A stretch of DNA of 35,625 bases, from positions 1 through 35,625 of the forward strand of contig NZ_AEDV01000027.1 in assembly GCF_000148545.1 (NCBI RefSeq), written 5' to 3'. A program made the translations under genes and the position numbers. Below the pieces are notes generated by a model. It was not told the DNA's origin. It ran no database searches and saw nothing but the letters and a program-made list of their open reading frames with translations. Each line of letters starts with the position of its first letter. Within the stretch, counting starts at the first letter, position 1. Positions 15,378-25,300 of the stretch are shown here, in pieces. The stretch comes from Streptococcus mitis SK597. Its GTDB lineage: Bacteria > Bacillota > Bacilli > Lactobacillales > Streptococcaceae.

Positions 15378-18017
15378 TTGTTTGAAAGTGATCCCAAACA
15401 ATTAAAACAGGAGCGCAAGAGGAGAATCAAAGAAGGATCATACCTCAATAATAAAAAAACTCCTAAAGAAGCACGTTTAGACTCAAGAGTTGCATTTAAA
15501 GAAGCTAAGAAGAATTATCGCTTAGCGAACAAAGATTATAAACTACACAAAGGACCTCAAGCAACAGCTAGAGGTCTTTTCTTTAAGCAACAACGTGATC
15601 GAGCAAAGTTGGAAAAACAAATTGCAACAACGCTCTATAAACGAGCTAAAAAGGCTGATGACAGTTATATCCCTAACCGACTGAAGAAACGTGCAAAACA
15701 AAGCGCCCGAATGAACGCGAGACACGACGTTGAGAAGATAGTCAGAGATAATGAGATTCTTGGAGACTGGGTTCAGGCGAGGCAAAACATTCGTCAATTT
15801 AAGTATCAGGTAAACGCCTCTAAAAAAGCGTTAAATGCTGTAGGAAAATTATCCAAGTATTCAATCAATCACAGCTATGGACAGCTCAATAAAAGCTATA
15901 ATTTCATCAGAGGGCGAGGGTATACTCGAACACCTAGAGAGTTCTCCTGGGAAGGAAAACTCAGCAAAAAGATGAAACAGGCCAGAAAACGACTTGCACG
16001 TTCAAAGTTTGGGAAGGTGTCAAGAGGGACAGGGAAGGTTTTGAAGGTTGCGACAAAGCCCCTGCGTTCGATCTTATCCAATCCTTTAGCAGTCAAGTCT
16101 TATTTCTTGATGTTTCTTATCTTTGCCGTTCTAGGGATATTTATGGCAGTTTTTGGAGGAAGTGGCCCTGTCCAACAAAATGAATTTGATTTGAACAAGT
16201 CCTGGCTCCAAATCAGTAAACGAGATCGAGAGAAGTCAAATGATAAGGTAGACTATTGGACAAACATCGATGACATGATCTTTTTCATGAACTTTCGCTA
16301 CGGTAGTGAGTGGAAACCAGAAAGCAACTGGAATGAGGGAACTGGCGGTGAATGGGCTGGGACGTTAGGTTTTAATCACTATTCTGATGCCTTGAATGAT
16401 CTTTGGAATCATTTGAATGATGACCCTCATAACTTGAAAAAGATGGTTGACTTATATGGTTCCTCATCAGATCTAAAGTGGGCTAAGTTGAGTGATAGTG
16501 AGCTAGAAGAGTATAAAGAGCTAGAGGAGTTGACTAAAGAAGTTGGTCGATACCCATCTTATCAAGAATTAGCTAACCCCTTTTACCAGGAGGATGACCC
16601 TTCTTATCAAGCTCCTCTAGTTATCCTGAAGCGGTTTGGTTATACCTCTAAGAGTGAAATCTATGAGAAAACGCAACTAAAAGCTTCAACAGGGCAAGCT
16701 ATAAGAGCTCCTCTTGAGGGTAAAGTCAGTGTGACAGATGATACGACTGTATCAATCAAAACAGATAAAGCTATCTTTACTTATGAAGATGTAGGAAATA
16801 TCCGTGTTTCTGACGGTGTTCAGGTCAAAGCTGGAGATGAAGTTGGTAAGGTAACGTCAAATGGTTACCAGGTAATTCAGTATCAAAAATTGGAGGAAAA
16901 AGAGACAAAGGATAAGAAAGAAAAGTGGACATCAGTCAATCCAGGCTTTTACTTTCAATCTGTCACGTACAATCAGACAACCTCAGTCATTACTACACTT
17001 GATGGTGATTTAGGACAAAAATCACGAGCGATAAAAGACTACTTGAAGCAAAAGGTACCAGAGCTGACAGATAATGGTTTGGCAGCTATGCTTGGTAACT
17101 TTGCGACTGAAAGCAATATCAATCCTAAACGTGCTGAAGGAGATTATCTTAGTCCACCAGTAGGGGCTGATTCTTCTTCTTCCTGGGATGATGAATCCTG
17201 GTTAGCTATAGGAGGACCAGCGATCTATAACGGAAGATACCCAAATATTCTTCGACGAGGTTTAGGATTGGGACAGTGGACAGATACAGCGGATGGCTCC
17301 ACGAGACATACTTTATTATTAAACTATGCAAAATCTAAGAATAAGAAATGGTATGATTTGGAACTGCAGCTGGAGTTTATGTTGGAAGGGGATACTCCTT
17401 ACTATATCACAGGACTAACTTCAATTCTAACTAGTACAGAGGATGTAGAGACGCTTACAGAGCGTTTCTTGGTTAACTGGGAAGGGAATTCTGGAGACAA
17501 GGTCCTAGAGCGCCAAAATAATGCTAAGCAGATCCACGCTTTTCTCACTCAACAAGTTCGAGGAGGTGGAGAGTTAGCTTCTTCCTGGAATTTCCCTGCA
17601 GAGTATCAGTCAAAAGTGGAACACCCTCCTACACAAGCTTCCATGACGACACAACAAGGAAGTGGCTATCCAGTTGGCCAATGTACTTGGTATGCCTATA
17701 ACCGTTTAGTAGAACTAGGAACGATTACGGACTTATCTGGATCTTATGGTTACCTTGGCAATGGTCAGGATTGGGTAACAAGCCTAGTCGCAAAAGGATG
17801 GCGATATAGTACGTCGCCAACGAAAGGTGCCGTTGTATCAGTTCTAGGTGGATTTGGTGGGGCACCAGGGGAATACGGTCATGTTGCGATTGTGGAAGCT
17901 GTGAACCCAGACGGTTCATTCCTCGTTTCGGAATGTAATATCCAAGGTGTACAGGATAAGGTCCATTTTCGTGTCCTCTATCCAGCTTACTACTATACAT
18001 TTGCGACACCAAATTAA
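15378..18017 (+). CDS. prgK: PrgK-like (VirB1) bifunctional cell-wall hydrolase
   Basis: This 879-aa protein is anchored in the membrane and opens peptidoglycan for the transfer channel. It has a long basic cytoplasmic N-terminus (1-238) and one membrane helix (about 240-262). A degenerate lipoyl/M23-like segment follows (about 433-500: IRAPLEGKVSV...GDEVGKV). A phage-lysozyme-type muramidase domain (about 550-725) has the likely catalytic Glu578 in NFATESNINP. A C-terminal CHAP amidase/endopeptidase (about 755-879) has Cys769 (GQCTWYAYN) and His835 (YGHVAIVE). The start is TTG, supported by AGAGGTGAT 7 bases upstream. Position after VirB4 matches pCF10 prgK. Confidence 0.92.
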   Translation: MFESDPKQLKQERKRRIKEGSYLNNKKTPKEARLDSRVAFKEAKKNYRLANKDYKLHKGPQATARGLFFKQQRDRAKLEKQIATTLYKRAKKADDSYIPNRLKKRAKQSARMNARHDVEKIVRDNEILGDWVQARQNIRQFKYQVNASKKALNAVGKLSKYSINHSYGQLNKSYNFIRGRGYTRTPREFSWEGKLSKKMKQARKRLARSKFGKVSRGTGKVLKVATKPLRSILSNPLAVKSYFLMFLIFAVLGIFMAVFGGSGPVQQNEFDLNKSWLQISKRDREKSNDKVDYWTNIDDMIFFMNFRYGSEWKPESNWNEGTGGEWAGTLGFNHYSDALNDLWNHLNDDPHNLKKMVDLYGSSSDLKWAKLSDSELEEYKELEELTKEVGRYPSYQELANPFYQEDDPSYQAPLVILKRFGYTSKSEIYEKTQLKASTGQAIRAPLEGKVSVTDDTTVSIKTDKAIFTYEDVGNIRVSDGVQVKAGDEVGKVTSNGYQVIQYQKLEEKETKDKKEKWTSVNPGFYFQSVTYNQTTSVITTLDGDLGQKSRAIKDYLKQKVPELTDNGLAAMLGNFATESNINPKRAEGDYLSPPVGADSSSSWDDESWLAIGGPAIYNGRYPNILRRGLGLGQWTDTADGSTRHTLLLNYAKSKNKKWYDLELQLEFMLEGDTPYYITGLTSILTSTEDVETLTERFLVNWEGNSGDKVLERQNNAKQIHAFLTQQVRGGGELASSWNFPAEYQSKVEHPPTQASMTTQQGSGYPVGQCTWYAYNRLVELGTITDLSGSYGYLGNGQDWVTSLVAKGWRYSTSPTKGAVVSVLGGFGGAPGEYGHVAIVEAVNPDGSFLVSECNIQGVQDKVHFRVLYPAYYYTFATPN

Positions 18018-18036
18018 AAAAGAAAGAAGGTAAATT

Positions 18037-18681
18037 ATGAAAATGATAGATATGGAGAAATTGAAACTCCTTAAAATAGGAGGAATCCTCATAGGAGTTG
18101 TGTTAGTTCTAGGATTCGTATTCTGGATTGGTGCAGCAACCTCAGCGCAAAAGAAAGCTAAACAGGAAGCTGAAACCACGCAACAAGAAACCAAAGCAGA
18201 GGGGAGCGAACTAACTCAAGAATATGTGAAGGAATTTTTGACAGCTTATTTCAATAAGCAAGATCTTGGAGAAAATAGAAATCGCTATTTGCCCTATATG
18301 ACAGAAGCTGCCTACAATCAGGAAGTGAATTCTGAGGAAGAACCATCGGTACAAACCTATAAGGGCTATGTAGTGGACACGCAGCTGAAGTCTTCTACCA
18401 TCTACATCGATCAGGAAAATAATGTTGTCTTAGCTCAAGTGAGATACACTCAGACACAGTTGCAGAAGAAGTATGATTATACAAACGCCCAAACAAACGT
18501 AGGATCTTCAAGAACTATACGGATTCGCTTCAGCAAGCAAGCTGGGAAATACCTGGTCAATCATATTGATCCTATTTTGATTGTAGACAGCCTGAGCGCA
18601 AGCGAAAAGGCGAGTATTCCATCATTAAATAAACCAAGCACTAACCAAACACAAAGTACAGAAGGGAAAAAGGAACAATGA
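18037..18681 (+). CDS. VirB8/PrgL-like channel protein
   Basis: This 214-aa protein has a short cytoplasmic start, one membrane helix (about residues 13-33) and an outside domain. The mixed alpha/beta, NTF2-like pattern (LTQEYVKEFLTAYFNKQDLG..., YTQTQLQKKYDYTNAQ) is as expected for Gram-positive VirB8 proteins such as PrgL and TcpC. It likely bridges the channel across the cell envelope. It lies 19 bases after the hydrolase and overlaps the next gene by ATGA. The assignment is from topology, gene order and general domain pattern. Confidence 0.75.
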   Translation: MKMIDMEKLKLLKIGGILIGVVLVLGFVFWIGAATSAQKKAKQEAETTQQETKAEGSELTQEYVKEFLTAYFNKQDLGENRNRYLPYMTEAAYNQEVNSEEEPSVQTYKGYVVDTQLKSSTIYIDQENNVVLAQVRYTQTQLQKKYDYTNAQTNVGSSRTIRIRFSKQAGKYLVNHIDPILIVDSLSASEKASIPSLNKPSTNQTQSTEGKKEQ

Positions 18682-18950
18682 CAAAATTAGAAACGTTGGA
18701 AAAACAAAAACAGAAAGCGGAAGACCGCTTAGCTGACTATATGACCAAGGCCAAGAAGGAAGAAGATAAACTGAAGGAGCTAGAAACTCAAATCATCCTG
18801 GCCAAACATGAGGAACGATCAAACTACTTGGCCAAACATAATTTAACCTGGGCTGATATTGAAACAGCTCTTGCTGAAGGAAAATTGAAAGGAGCTGAAA
18901 AACATGTACCGTTTAACCAATCTGACACAAAACACGACCACAACGTATAA
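18678..18950 (+). CDS. PrgM-like small coiled-coil protein
   Basis: This 90-aa soluble protein has an N-terminal coiled coil (residues 2-47, Lys/Glu heptads) followed by NLTWADIETALAEGKLKG, a short C-terminal helix module seen in small operon proteins placed after VirB8. It overlaps the previous gene by ATGA and the next by 47 bases, so the three are co-translated. A role as an assembly helper is inferred from place alone. Confidence 0.7.
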   Translation: MTKLETLEKQKQKAEDRLADYMTKAKKEEDKLKELETQIILAKHEERSNYLAKHNLTWADIETALAEGKLKGAEKHVPFNQSDTKHDHNV

Positions 18951-19743
18951 AAATCGGGACCTTGTGTATCAAGCGCTGGAGCGAGAAAATGCTAAGGTTA
19001 AACACCAGGAGGCAGAGGCCGTTTTATTGGTAGAGGAACTGGATAAAAAGAATGTAGTGGTGTACCAAGAAGATGTCTATTTACCGTTTGAGGGGATCGC
19101 AGATAGCCTCTTCCTGAAGCCTGGTACGGTGAATAACAAGGAGGCTTCCGCAAAAGAAGCAAAAACATCTCTCTTTAAGCGCCAGACTAAAACAAAACGT
19201 GGAGCACAGATTCCTGAAGAAAAAGTAGAAGTTCCTTCCTTGAAACATGAAACTCCCAAACCTCCAACCTCTTCTAAACACTCTTTTTGGGTGTATTTAG
19301 GAAGAGTTCTGGTGTTGTTTGGTCTAGTAGGAAGTCTGACACTTGCTGGCTCATCAATTATGCTAGTATTTCATCAAGAAAAACAACTCTCGGCCGTATC
19401 CAAGGAACTTTCTGATTTAAAAACCATTCAGTCAAAAACAGGGGAACTAGATGCTTTTTCACGTTACTTTTTGCCAGCCCTTTACTCTGATAAAGGGAAA
19501 ATGGCTGATTTCGTAGCTCCTCAATTAACGATAGATAGACAAGCAGGCCAACTGCAGTCTGTGATTTTGGAGTCTAGCTTGATGGTCGATGAAGCAACTT
19601 ATCAGCTAACCTATGTAGTAGCCGTGAAAGACGGTGAGAACAGAAGTCAGAAACGCTTGGTAGTTACTGTGAAGGAAGAACCTTCAGCGCCTTATGGATT
19701 CCAGGTTATTGCGAAGCCAGAACTATCCAATTATCCAAAATAA
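18904..19743 (+). CDS. Single-pass membrane protein, second VirB8/TcpC-like candidate
   Basis: This 279-aa protein has a soluble cytoplasmic N-terminal domain (about 1-70), a basic Pro-rich linker (about 75-125), one membrane helix (about 130-155) and an outside domain (about 160-279). The outside part, DAFSRYFLPALYSDKGKMADF... with a C-terminal beta pattern, resembles the TcpC-type transfer domain. Its start lies inside the preceding ORF but has a strong AAAGGAG site. It may assemble with the first VirB8-like protein. The family assignment is tentative. Confidence 0.7.
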   Translation: MYRLTNLTQNTTTTYKNRDLVYQALERENAKVKHQEAEAVLLVEELDKKNVVVYQEDVYLPFEGIADSLFLKPGTVNNKEASAKEAKTSLFKRQTKTKRGAQIPEEKVEVPSLKHETPKPPTSSKHSFWVYLGRVLVLFGLVGSLTLAGSSIMLVFHQEKQLSAVSKELSDLKTIQSKTGELDAFSRYFLPALYSDKGKMADFVAPQLTIDRQAGQLQSVILESSLMVDEATYQLTYVVAVKDGENRSQKRLVVTVKEEPSAPYGFQVIAKPELSNYPK

Positions 19744-19755
19744 AGGAGGTCTTAT

Positions 19756-20275
19756 ATGGATCAAGAAAAAGTCAGTCATTCTCTGGCGTTAAAAGGAAAA
19801 GTTACCCTGGAGATGACGATACAAGCTCTGTATGCCCTCGCAAAAGCCCATTATGACAAGAAACAACACAAGGTATCAAATCGAACATTTGAAGGGGAGA
19901 CACGTTTTAATGACTTTATGGCCACAAAATCAAAAAAAGATGTCGAGAAGTTATTAAATAGTGAAGTTCACTTGGCAAAGTTGAAGCATTACCTGGAGGA
20001 GTATAAGGTGGGTTTTACTTATCATCAAAAAGATGGTGCAACCTATCTCTTCTTTGAAAACAAAAAATCGTCCCCTGGTAGAAAAGGCTCTCAAAGATAT
20101 GCTGGCAGACATCACGAAAAGCCCAGAAAAATTGGAAGAGTTTGCGAAAAAGGTGCTGAAGAAACCACATGAAATGACTCCTGAAGACAAAATCAATTAC
20201 TATAAGACAAATAAGGTCTATAAAGGAACGATGCCAGTAGTTACGAAGGAGATTGGAAAGGAGAAGACACGATGA
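19756..20275 (+). pseudogene. pcfB: PcfB/DUF3801-like protein interrupted by a frameshift
   Basis: The first frame (19756-20172) reads MDQEKVSHSLALKGKVTLEMTIQAL... FMATKSKKDVEKLLNSEVHLAKLKHYLEEYKVGFTYHQKDGATYLFFENK, as in PcfB, a partner of the VirD4 coupling protein. After ENK the frame drifts into an Arg/Gly-rich tail. The proper continuation, NRPLVEKALKDMLADITKSPEKLEEF, lies in the +1 frame and ends at 20275. Dropping one A from the A6 run (20062-20067) joins both into 172 aa. The combined gene overlaps virD4 by ATGA. Causes could be mutation, sequencing error or slippage on the A-run. Confidence 0.85.
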
Positions 20276-22071
20276 TTAGAAAACCTATATGGCCCTACCT
20301 GGTGGTGGGGCTATTTTCATTTGTTATTTTCCAGTCCTTTTACCATTACTACCAACTTTCGACTGCAGCAGTACCTTTCATGGGAATGTTGCGGCTTCGT
20401 TGGTTGCTAGAACACTGGAAACGCTTCTCTTTTGGTGTTTTCTTTGATTCAGGAGCCTTATATGCAGGGTTGATTGGATTTGGTCTCCCAATGCTTGTAT
20501 ATACTTCTATCGATAAGAATTTATATCGTCAGGGAGAAGAACAAGGTAGTGCTCGTTTCGCGACTTTGAAGGAAATGAGACGGTTTGAAGACGTTGATTT
20601 TGAGAAGAATATGATTTTTTCAAAACAGGTCAAAATGGGACTATTTAATTTTCGCTTAGCCTATAATGTCCAGCTTAATAAAAATGTGATTGTCATTGGT
20701 CTTCCAGGAGACGGTAAAACCTTTACTTTTGTATTGCCAAATTTAATGCAGATGAACTCAAATTTTGTTGTGACAGATCCTAAAGGAAACCTGGTACACG
20801 AAGTTGGGAAGATGCTTGAGAAAGCTGGCTATGCTGTTAAAATCTTTGATTTGATTCGACTCAAGAATTCAGATCGGTTTAATCCTTTTCATTACATGAA
20901 GTCTGAGCTAGATATTGATCGTATCTCTGAAGCAATTACTGAGGGAACGAAGAAGAGTGAGCATACTGGAGAGGACTTCTGGGTTCAAGCAGAGTTGATG
21001 CTGCAACGTGCATTGATTGGTTATCTCTATTTTGACTCTAAGGATCCTGAAACTGGAGTCCAGTTATATATGCCAAACCTGGGGCACGTTGCGGATCTAT
21101 TAAGAAATATGTATAGAGAGGATCCAGATGTACCAAGCCCTGTTGAGCAAATGTTTGAAGAATTGAACGAACATCAACCCAACAACTATGCTTATAAACA
21201 GTGGAAATTATTCCAAAACTTCAGAGGCGAGACAAGAAACAGTGTGGTAGCGATTTTGTCTTCTCGCTATTCTATCTTCGATCATGAAGATGTACGAAAC
21301 TTGATCAGTGAGGATACCATGGAAATGGATACCTGGAATACGAAAAAGACAGCCGTTTTTATTGCTATTCCTGAAACCAATAACGCCTTTAATTTTCTTT
21401 CCTCAATCTTGTTTGCGATTGGATTTGAGGTTCTCACACATAAGGCTGATGATATCCTGCAAGGGAAAGTACCTGGCTACAGTAGAAAAAATCTTCGCCA
21501 CATTCAGTTTATCTTCGATGAGTTTGCACAAATTGGTCGTATTCCAAACTTCGCCCAGGTTCTCTCTTCTATTCGTAGTCGTGAGATGTCTATTAAGATT
21601 ATCATTCAAGCTGTCAATCAGCTAGAATCACTTTATAAAAGTGATTGGAAGACCATCTTTAATAACTGTGCTACTCACCTATTTTTAGGGACAAATGACA
21701 AGGATACGATGGAATACTATTCTACAAGGTCAGGTAAGCAGACTATACGTACTCGATCCACCTCAAAATCGCATAGTTATCGGAATGGATCATCAAGTGA
21801 AAATAAACAAATTCAAGGTCGTTCACTTCTAACTCCAGATGAAGTCGCAAGAATTGGGGTAGAAGAAGGATTGGTCTTTATTTCTAAACAAAATGTCTTC
21901 AGAGATAAAAAAGCAAGTGTCTATGATCATCCTAGAAAAGATGAGATTGCAAGTTCTCCTGAAGACAAAGAAAACTGGTACGAATATACTCGAAAAGGGA
22001 CAGATACCGATGGCTTGCTTCTATATGCCAACGATTTGACTCCGCAGCTAAAAGAGTTATTCGTGGCCTAA
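20272..22071 (+). CDS. pcfC: VirD4/PcfC-type coupling protein
   Basis: The coupling protein is a membrane ATPase that brings the relaxase-DNA complex to the channel. The 599-aa product has two N-terminal helices (about 7-27 and 55-75), then the nucleotide domain with Walker A GLPGDGKT (residues 143-150) followed by VVTDPKGNL. Walker B IFDEFAQIG has Asp416 and Glu417, and ends with the motif IIIQAVNQLESLY. The family's usual length and motif order are all present, so it looks intact. Its start overlaps the end of pcfB. Confidence 0.95.
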   Translation: MIRKPIWPYLVVGLFSFVIFQSFYHYYQLSTAAVPFMGMLRLRWLLEHWKRFSFGVFFDSGALYAGLIGFGLPMLVYTSIDKNLYRQGEEQGSARFATLKEMRRFEDVDFEKNMIFSKQVKMGLFNFRLAYNVQLNKNVIVIGLPGDGKTFTFVLPNLMQMNSNFVVTDPKGNLVHEVGKMLEKAGYAVKIFDLIRLKNSDRFNPFHYMKSELDIDRISEAITEGTKKSEHTGEDFWVQAELMLQRALIGYLYFDSKDPETGVQLYMPNLGHVADLLRNMYREDPDVPSPVEQMFEELNEHQPNNYAYKQWKLFQNFRGETRNSVVAILSSRYSIFDHEDVRNLISEDTMEMDTWNTKKTAVFIAIPETNNAFNFLSSILFAIGFEVLTHKADDILQGKVPGYSRKNLRHIQFIFDEFAQIGRIPNFAQVLSSIRSREMSIKIIIQAVNQLESLYKSDWKTIFNNCATHLFLGTNDKDTMEYYSTRSGKQTIRTRSTSKSHSYRNGSSSENKQIQGRSLLTPDEVARIGVEEGLVFISKQNVFRDKKASVYDHPRKDEIASSPEDKENWYEYTRKGTDTDGLLLYANDLTPQLKELFVA

Positions 22072-22091
22072 CATACAGAAAGGATAGTAGG

Positions 22092-22355
22092 ATGGAAACA
22101 CCAAAAATACAATTAGGATATCTGGAGAGTATCTCACAAGTTTTAGCACTAAAGCCAGAAAATTTAACTATAGAACGTTATGCTATTTGGCAGCTATTCA
22201 AACAGACAGATGAGGAGACTTTCTATCAATTAGCTCATCATCTTTTTGTGACAACGAATCAGGAAGACTCATTAGTTGTTAGTAAACTAGATGCAACTCC
22301 TGAAGGATATCGTTTATTCAAGGAATTGGTCGAGGAGGAAACAGGATGGTTTTAA
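22092..22355 (+). CDS. Hypothetical 87-aa protein upstream of the primase
   Basis: This soluble, acidic, mostly helical protein contains LGYLESISQVLALKPENLTIERYAIWQLFKQ and ends VEEETGWF. It overlaps the start of the next gene by 10 bases and follows virD4 by 20, with a GAAAGGA ribosome site. It belongs to the transfer operon. I know no family or function for it. Confidence 0.7.
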   Translation: METPKIQLGYLESISQVLALKPENLTIERYAIWQLFKQTDEETFYQLAHHLFVTTNQEDSLVVSKLDATPEGYRLFKELVEEETGWF

Positions 22356-25300
22356 CAAAAGCACAGGCAAAATCGCTGGATATTTTAGAAGTAGCTCGTA
22401 GTCTCGGAATGGAAATGAAGAGAAAGTCACACCGAGAGTATTATTGGGCCGAACACGACTCGTTTAAGATTGATACTGTGAAGAATACCTGGCATTGGTA
22501 TTCTCAAAACATCTTTGGTGATACCATCAATCTCGTGCAACAAATGCGAAATGTCAGCTATAAGGAAGCCATGGTATTCTTAGAGACAGGATCCTTTCCT
22601 GAAGCAAAACCCGTAGAGGAAGAGCGAAAACCTTTCAACTATACATTAGCACCTTACGAACAACCATTTGTAGAGGCTAGAACCTATCTCAAGGAGATTA
22701 GAGGTCTCTCTGATGATACAATCGACTTCTTCCTGGAGAAGGGGGTATTAGCCCAAGCTAAACGTAAGGATAAAGATGGTGTTATAGAAGATGTCTTGGT
22801 TTTTAAATACTTAGATAGAAATCAGCAACTGGTAGGTGCGAGCCTTCAGGGACTTGTTCCTGATCAAGAACGTCATCCTGGTAAGGGATACTTGAAACAA
22901 ATTATGTATCAATCAGAATCTATCAGTGGTTTAAACGTTTCTATAGGCTCTCCTAAGCGTTTAATTGTGGCAGAGGCACCAATTGATTTGATGAGCTATT
23001 ATGAGCTTTATAAGGGCGAATTAAACGATGTTAGACTAGTTGCGATGGAAGGATTGAAAGAGGGAGTATTATCCCACTATGTTCTTGAAATATTACAGGA
23101 GCGAGGGGAACTTGCGATGGATGAAAGGGATTATACCAAGTCTAGTGAACTAACACGTACATCTAGATTTTTATCTGTTGCAGCAGAAATCTCTACACTT
23201 TTCCACGATCACAAATACGATGATCTCATCACGCTGGCAGTTGATCGTGATAAAGCAGGTACAGATTTTATCACCAAACTACGGGAGAAGAAAATTCCAG
23301 TTGTCGATGCAAGACCACCAAAACGTGAAGGTCAGGAGAAGACAGACTGGAATGAAATCCTGAAGCAGGAAAAACATCCTCTAGATAATCAAGAGTCTAT
23401 TGCTAATACAGAGGAGAATGCTGGAAGAATGATGAGCTATGAAGAGGTAAAACGGGAAAACGAAGCATTAACTAAGAAATTAAATAATCGGGTTCAATCT
23501 GGAGAATTATCAATCGAATTTGCACCAGATTTCTATCTGTATGATGTCTTTGCGAAGTTAGGAAATAGCCATCCTACAAAATATCTCAATGATAAGCGAA
23601 TGGAAGTGCTGTACCCCATTCACTCTCTTTTGACTTCTATTGATAATCAAACGATTGATTTATACAAGAAAAAAGGGACTCCTGAGCAGGATTCCTTGTA
23701 TCAAGCATTGAAACCTCATCAGAGAATTCTGGGAGTAGATATTTCAACTCAGTTTATTGGTGAACTTGCTATAGCAGCCTACAATACTAACAAGCAGATA
23801 GAGAGCCTTTCTAGTGACAGTTTTGGCGTCTATTTTGGTGAAAGAACCCTTGATAATTTATCACAATCGGTTGGGCAAATGCTAGAGTATCCATTGATTG
23901 AATCTGGGACAATAGACTTTGCCTATGGTTTTGTGATAACACCAAATACATTGTTCCACTATCTGGAAGAGCAAGAGGGAGAAGTGGTTTTAAATCATGA
24001 ATTGTTGGATAACTTAATGTCACGTCTTGATACTCAGTCCATTAAGATAATAGAGGCTTCAGAAGAAAAAGAAAAGTCCCTTGATAATTATCAAGAGACT
24101 AACACTGGGGGCGAACTATTGAATCGCAATTCCAGTTCTTTAGGAGTAGAAACTCCAGGGACAGCACCGCAGCCCGTTGAGAAAAATTCTCAACCTGATT
24201 TTCCTGCCAATGTTCGTCTTCATTTTACCATCGATGAGGATCGAATGTCAAATAAAAAATTCAGGAAAAACATGCGGACGTTAAATTTATATGCAAACGC
24301 AATGAGGGACTCGGCTCAATGGTATCTAAAAGAAATGTCAGGGACAAGTATCCATTATGTTTATAGGAATCCAGAAGAAAAGCAATTCCAAATTCTAAAT
24401 GTTAAATTTGACAAGAAAAATTGGATGCACTTAACTGGAGTAACACCTGTATATAATGAGTGGGTAGAACATTTGTCTGAGTCATTCGTTGAAGATGTTG
24501 CAGCTGGAAGAGGGCATTTCAAAGATTTAAAATTTGCGAATGGAATGTCGGATAAACTAAAAGTTTTGAACTTATTACCTGAGGTGATAGAGTCAGACTC
24601 CTTTGTGTTTAACGATCTTTCATCTGTAAAGAAATTTAATAATCTGGATCTTTCAAAAGCAATTAGACCAGAAGATACTGATTTGTTATTGTTATTCAAA
24701 GAAAAGGAATTTACTCATGTCCCTGCATCTTTAATGAGAGTGAAGGGGGATTTAAGTAAACAACTGGAAGATATAGATACTGGCACAATTCTCGGTGTCT
24801 ATAGAGAAAGAGATGGCCAGATTGAACAGCTATCGATTAATGATGAATATGTTAAAGATGGTGGAGAGGAAATGCTATCTGTCTTGAGAAATAAGCAGTA
24901 TGAAGAGGTTCCTAAAGAATCTGAACAAACAACTTCAGTAAATACTATAGATAAAACTTCACTTGATTCAGTAACTTTTACTCAAGTTTTGGATACTGTC
25001 TATAATTTAGGTGTTCCAAATGACATCTCAAAAACTCCAGAAGAATTTCATAAAGCCTGGGATCAATACCTTGATTATGCTAAGAAATACAATGATAAAT
25101 TTGATCTGATTGTTGCAGCTGCTGGAGAAGATCATCTCCTAGATATAAATACAGATTTCTATAAAGAATGGCAACAAGATCATATCTATAAGGAAAACTA
25201 CCATGTACGCCTTCAATGGTCTGAGGAGCGACCAGAAGGCCCTATATTACCCTTTAAAGAAACAGAACTGATATCTTATCAAGATTTTGCTAGGGAGCTA

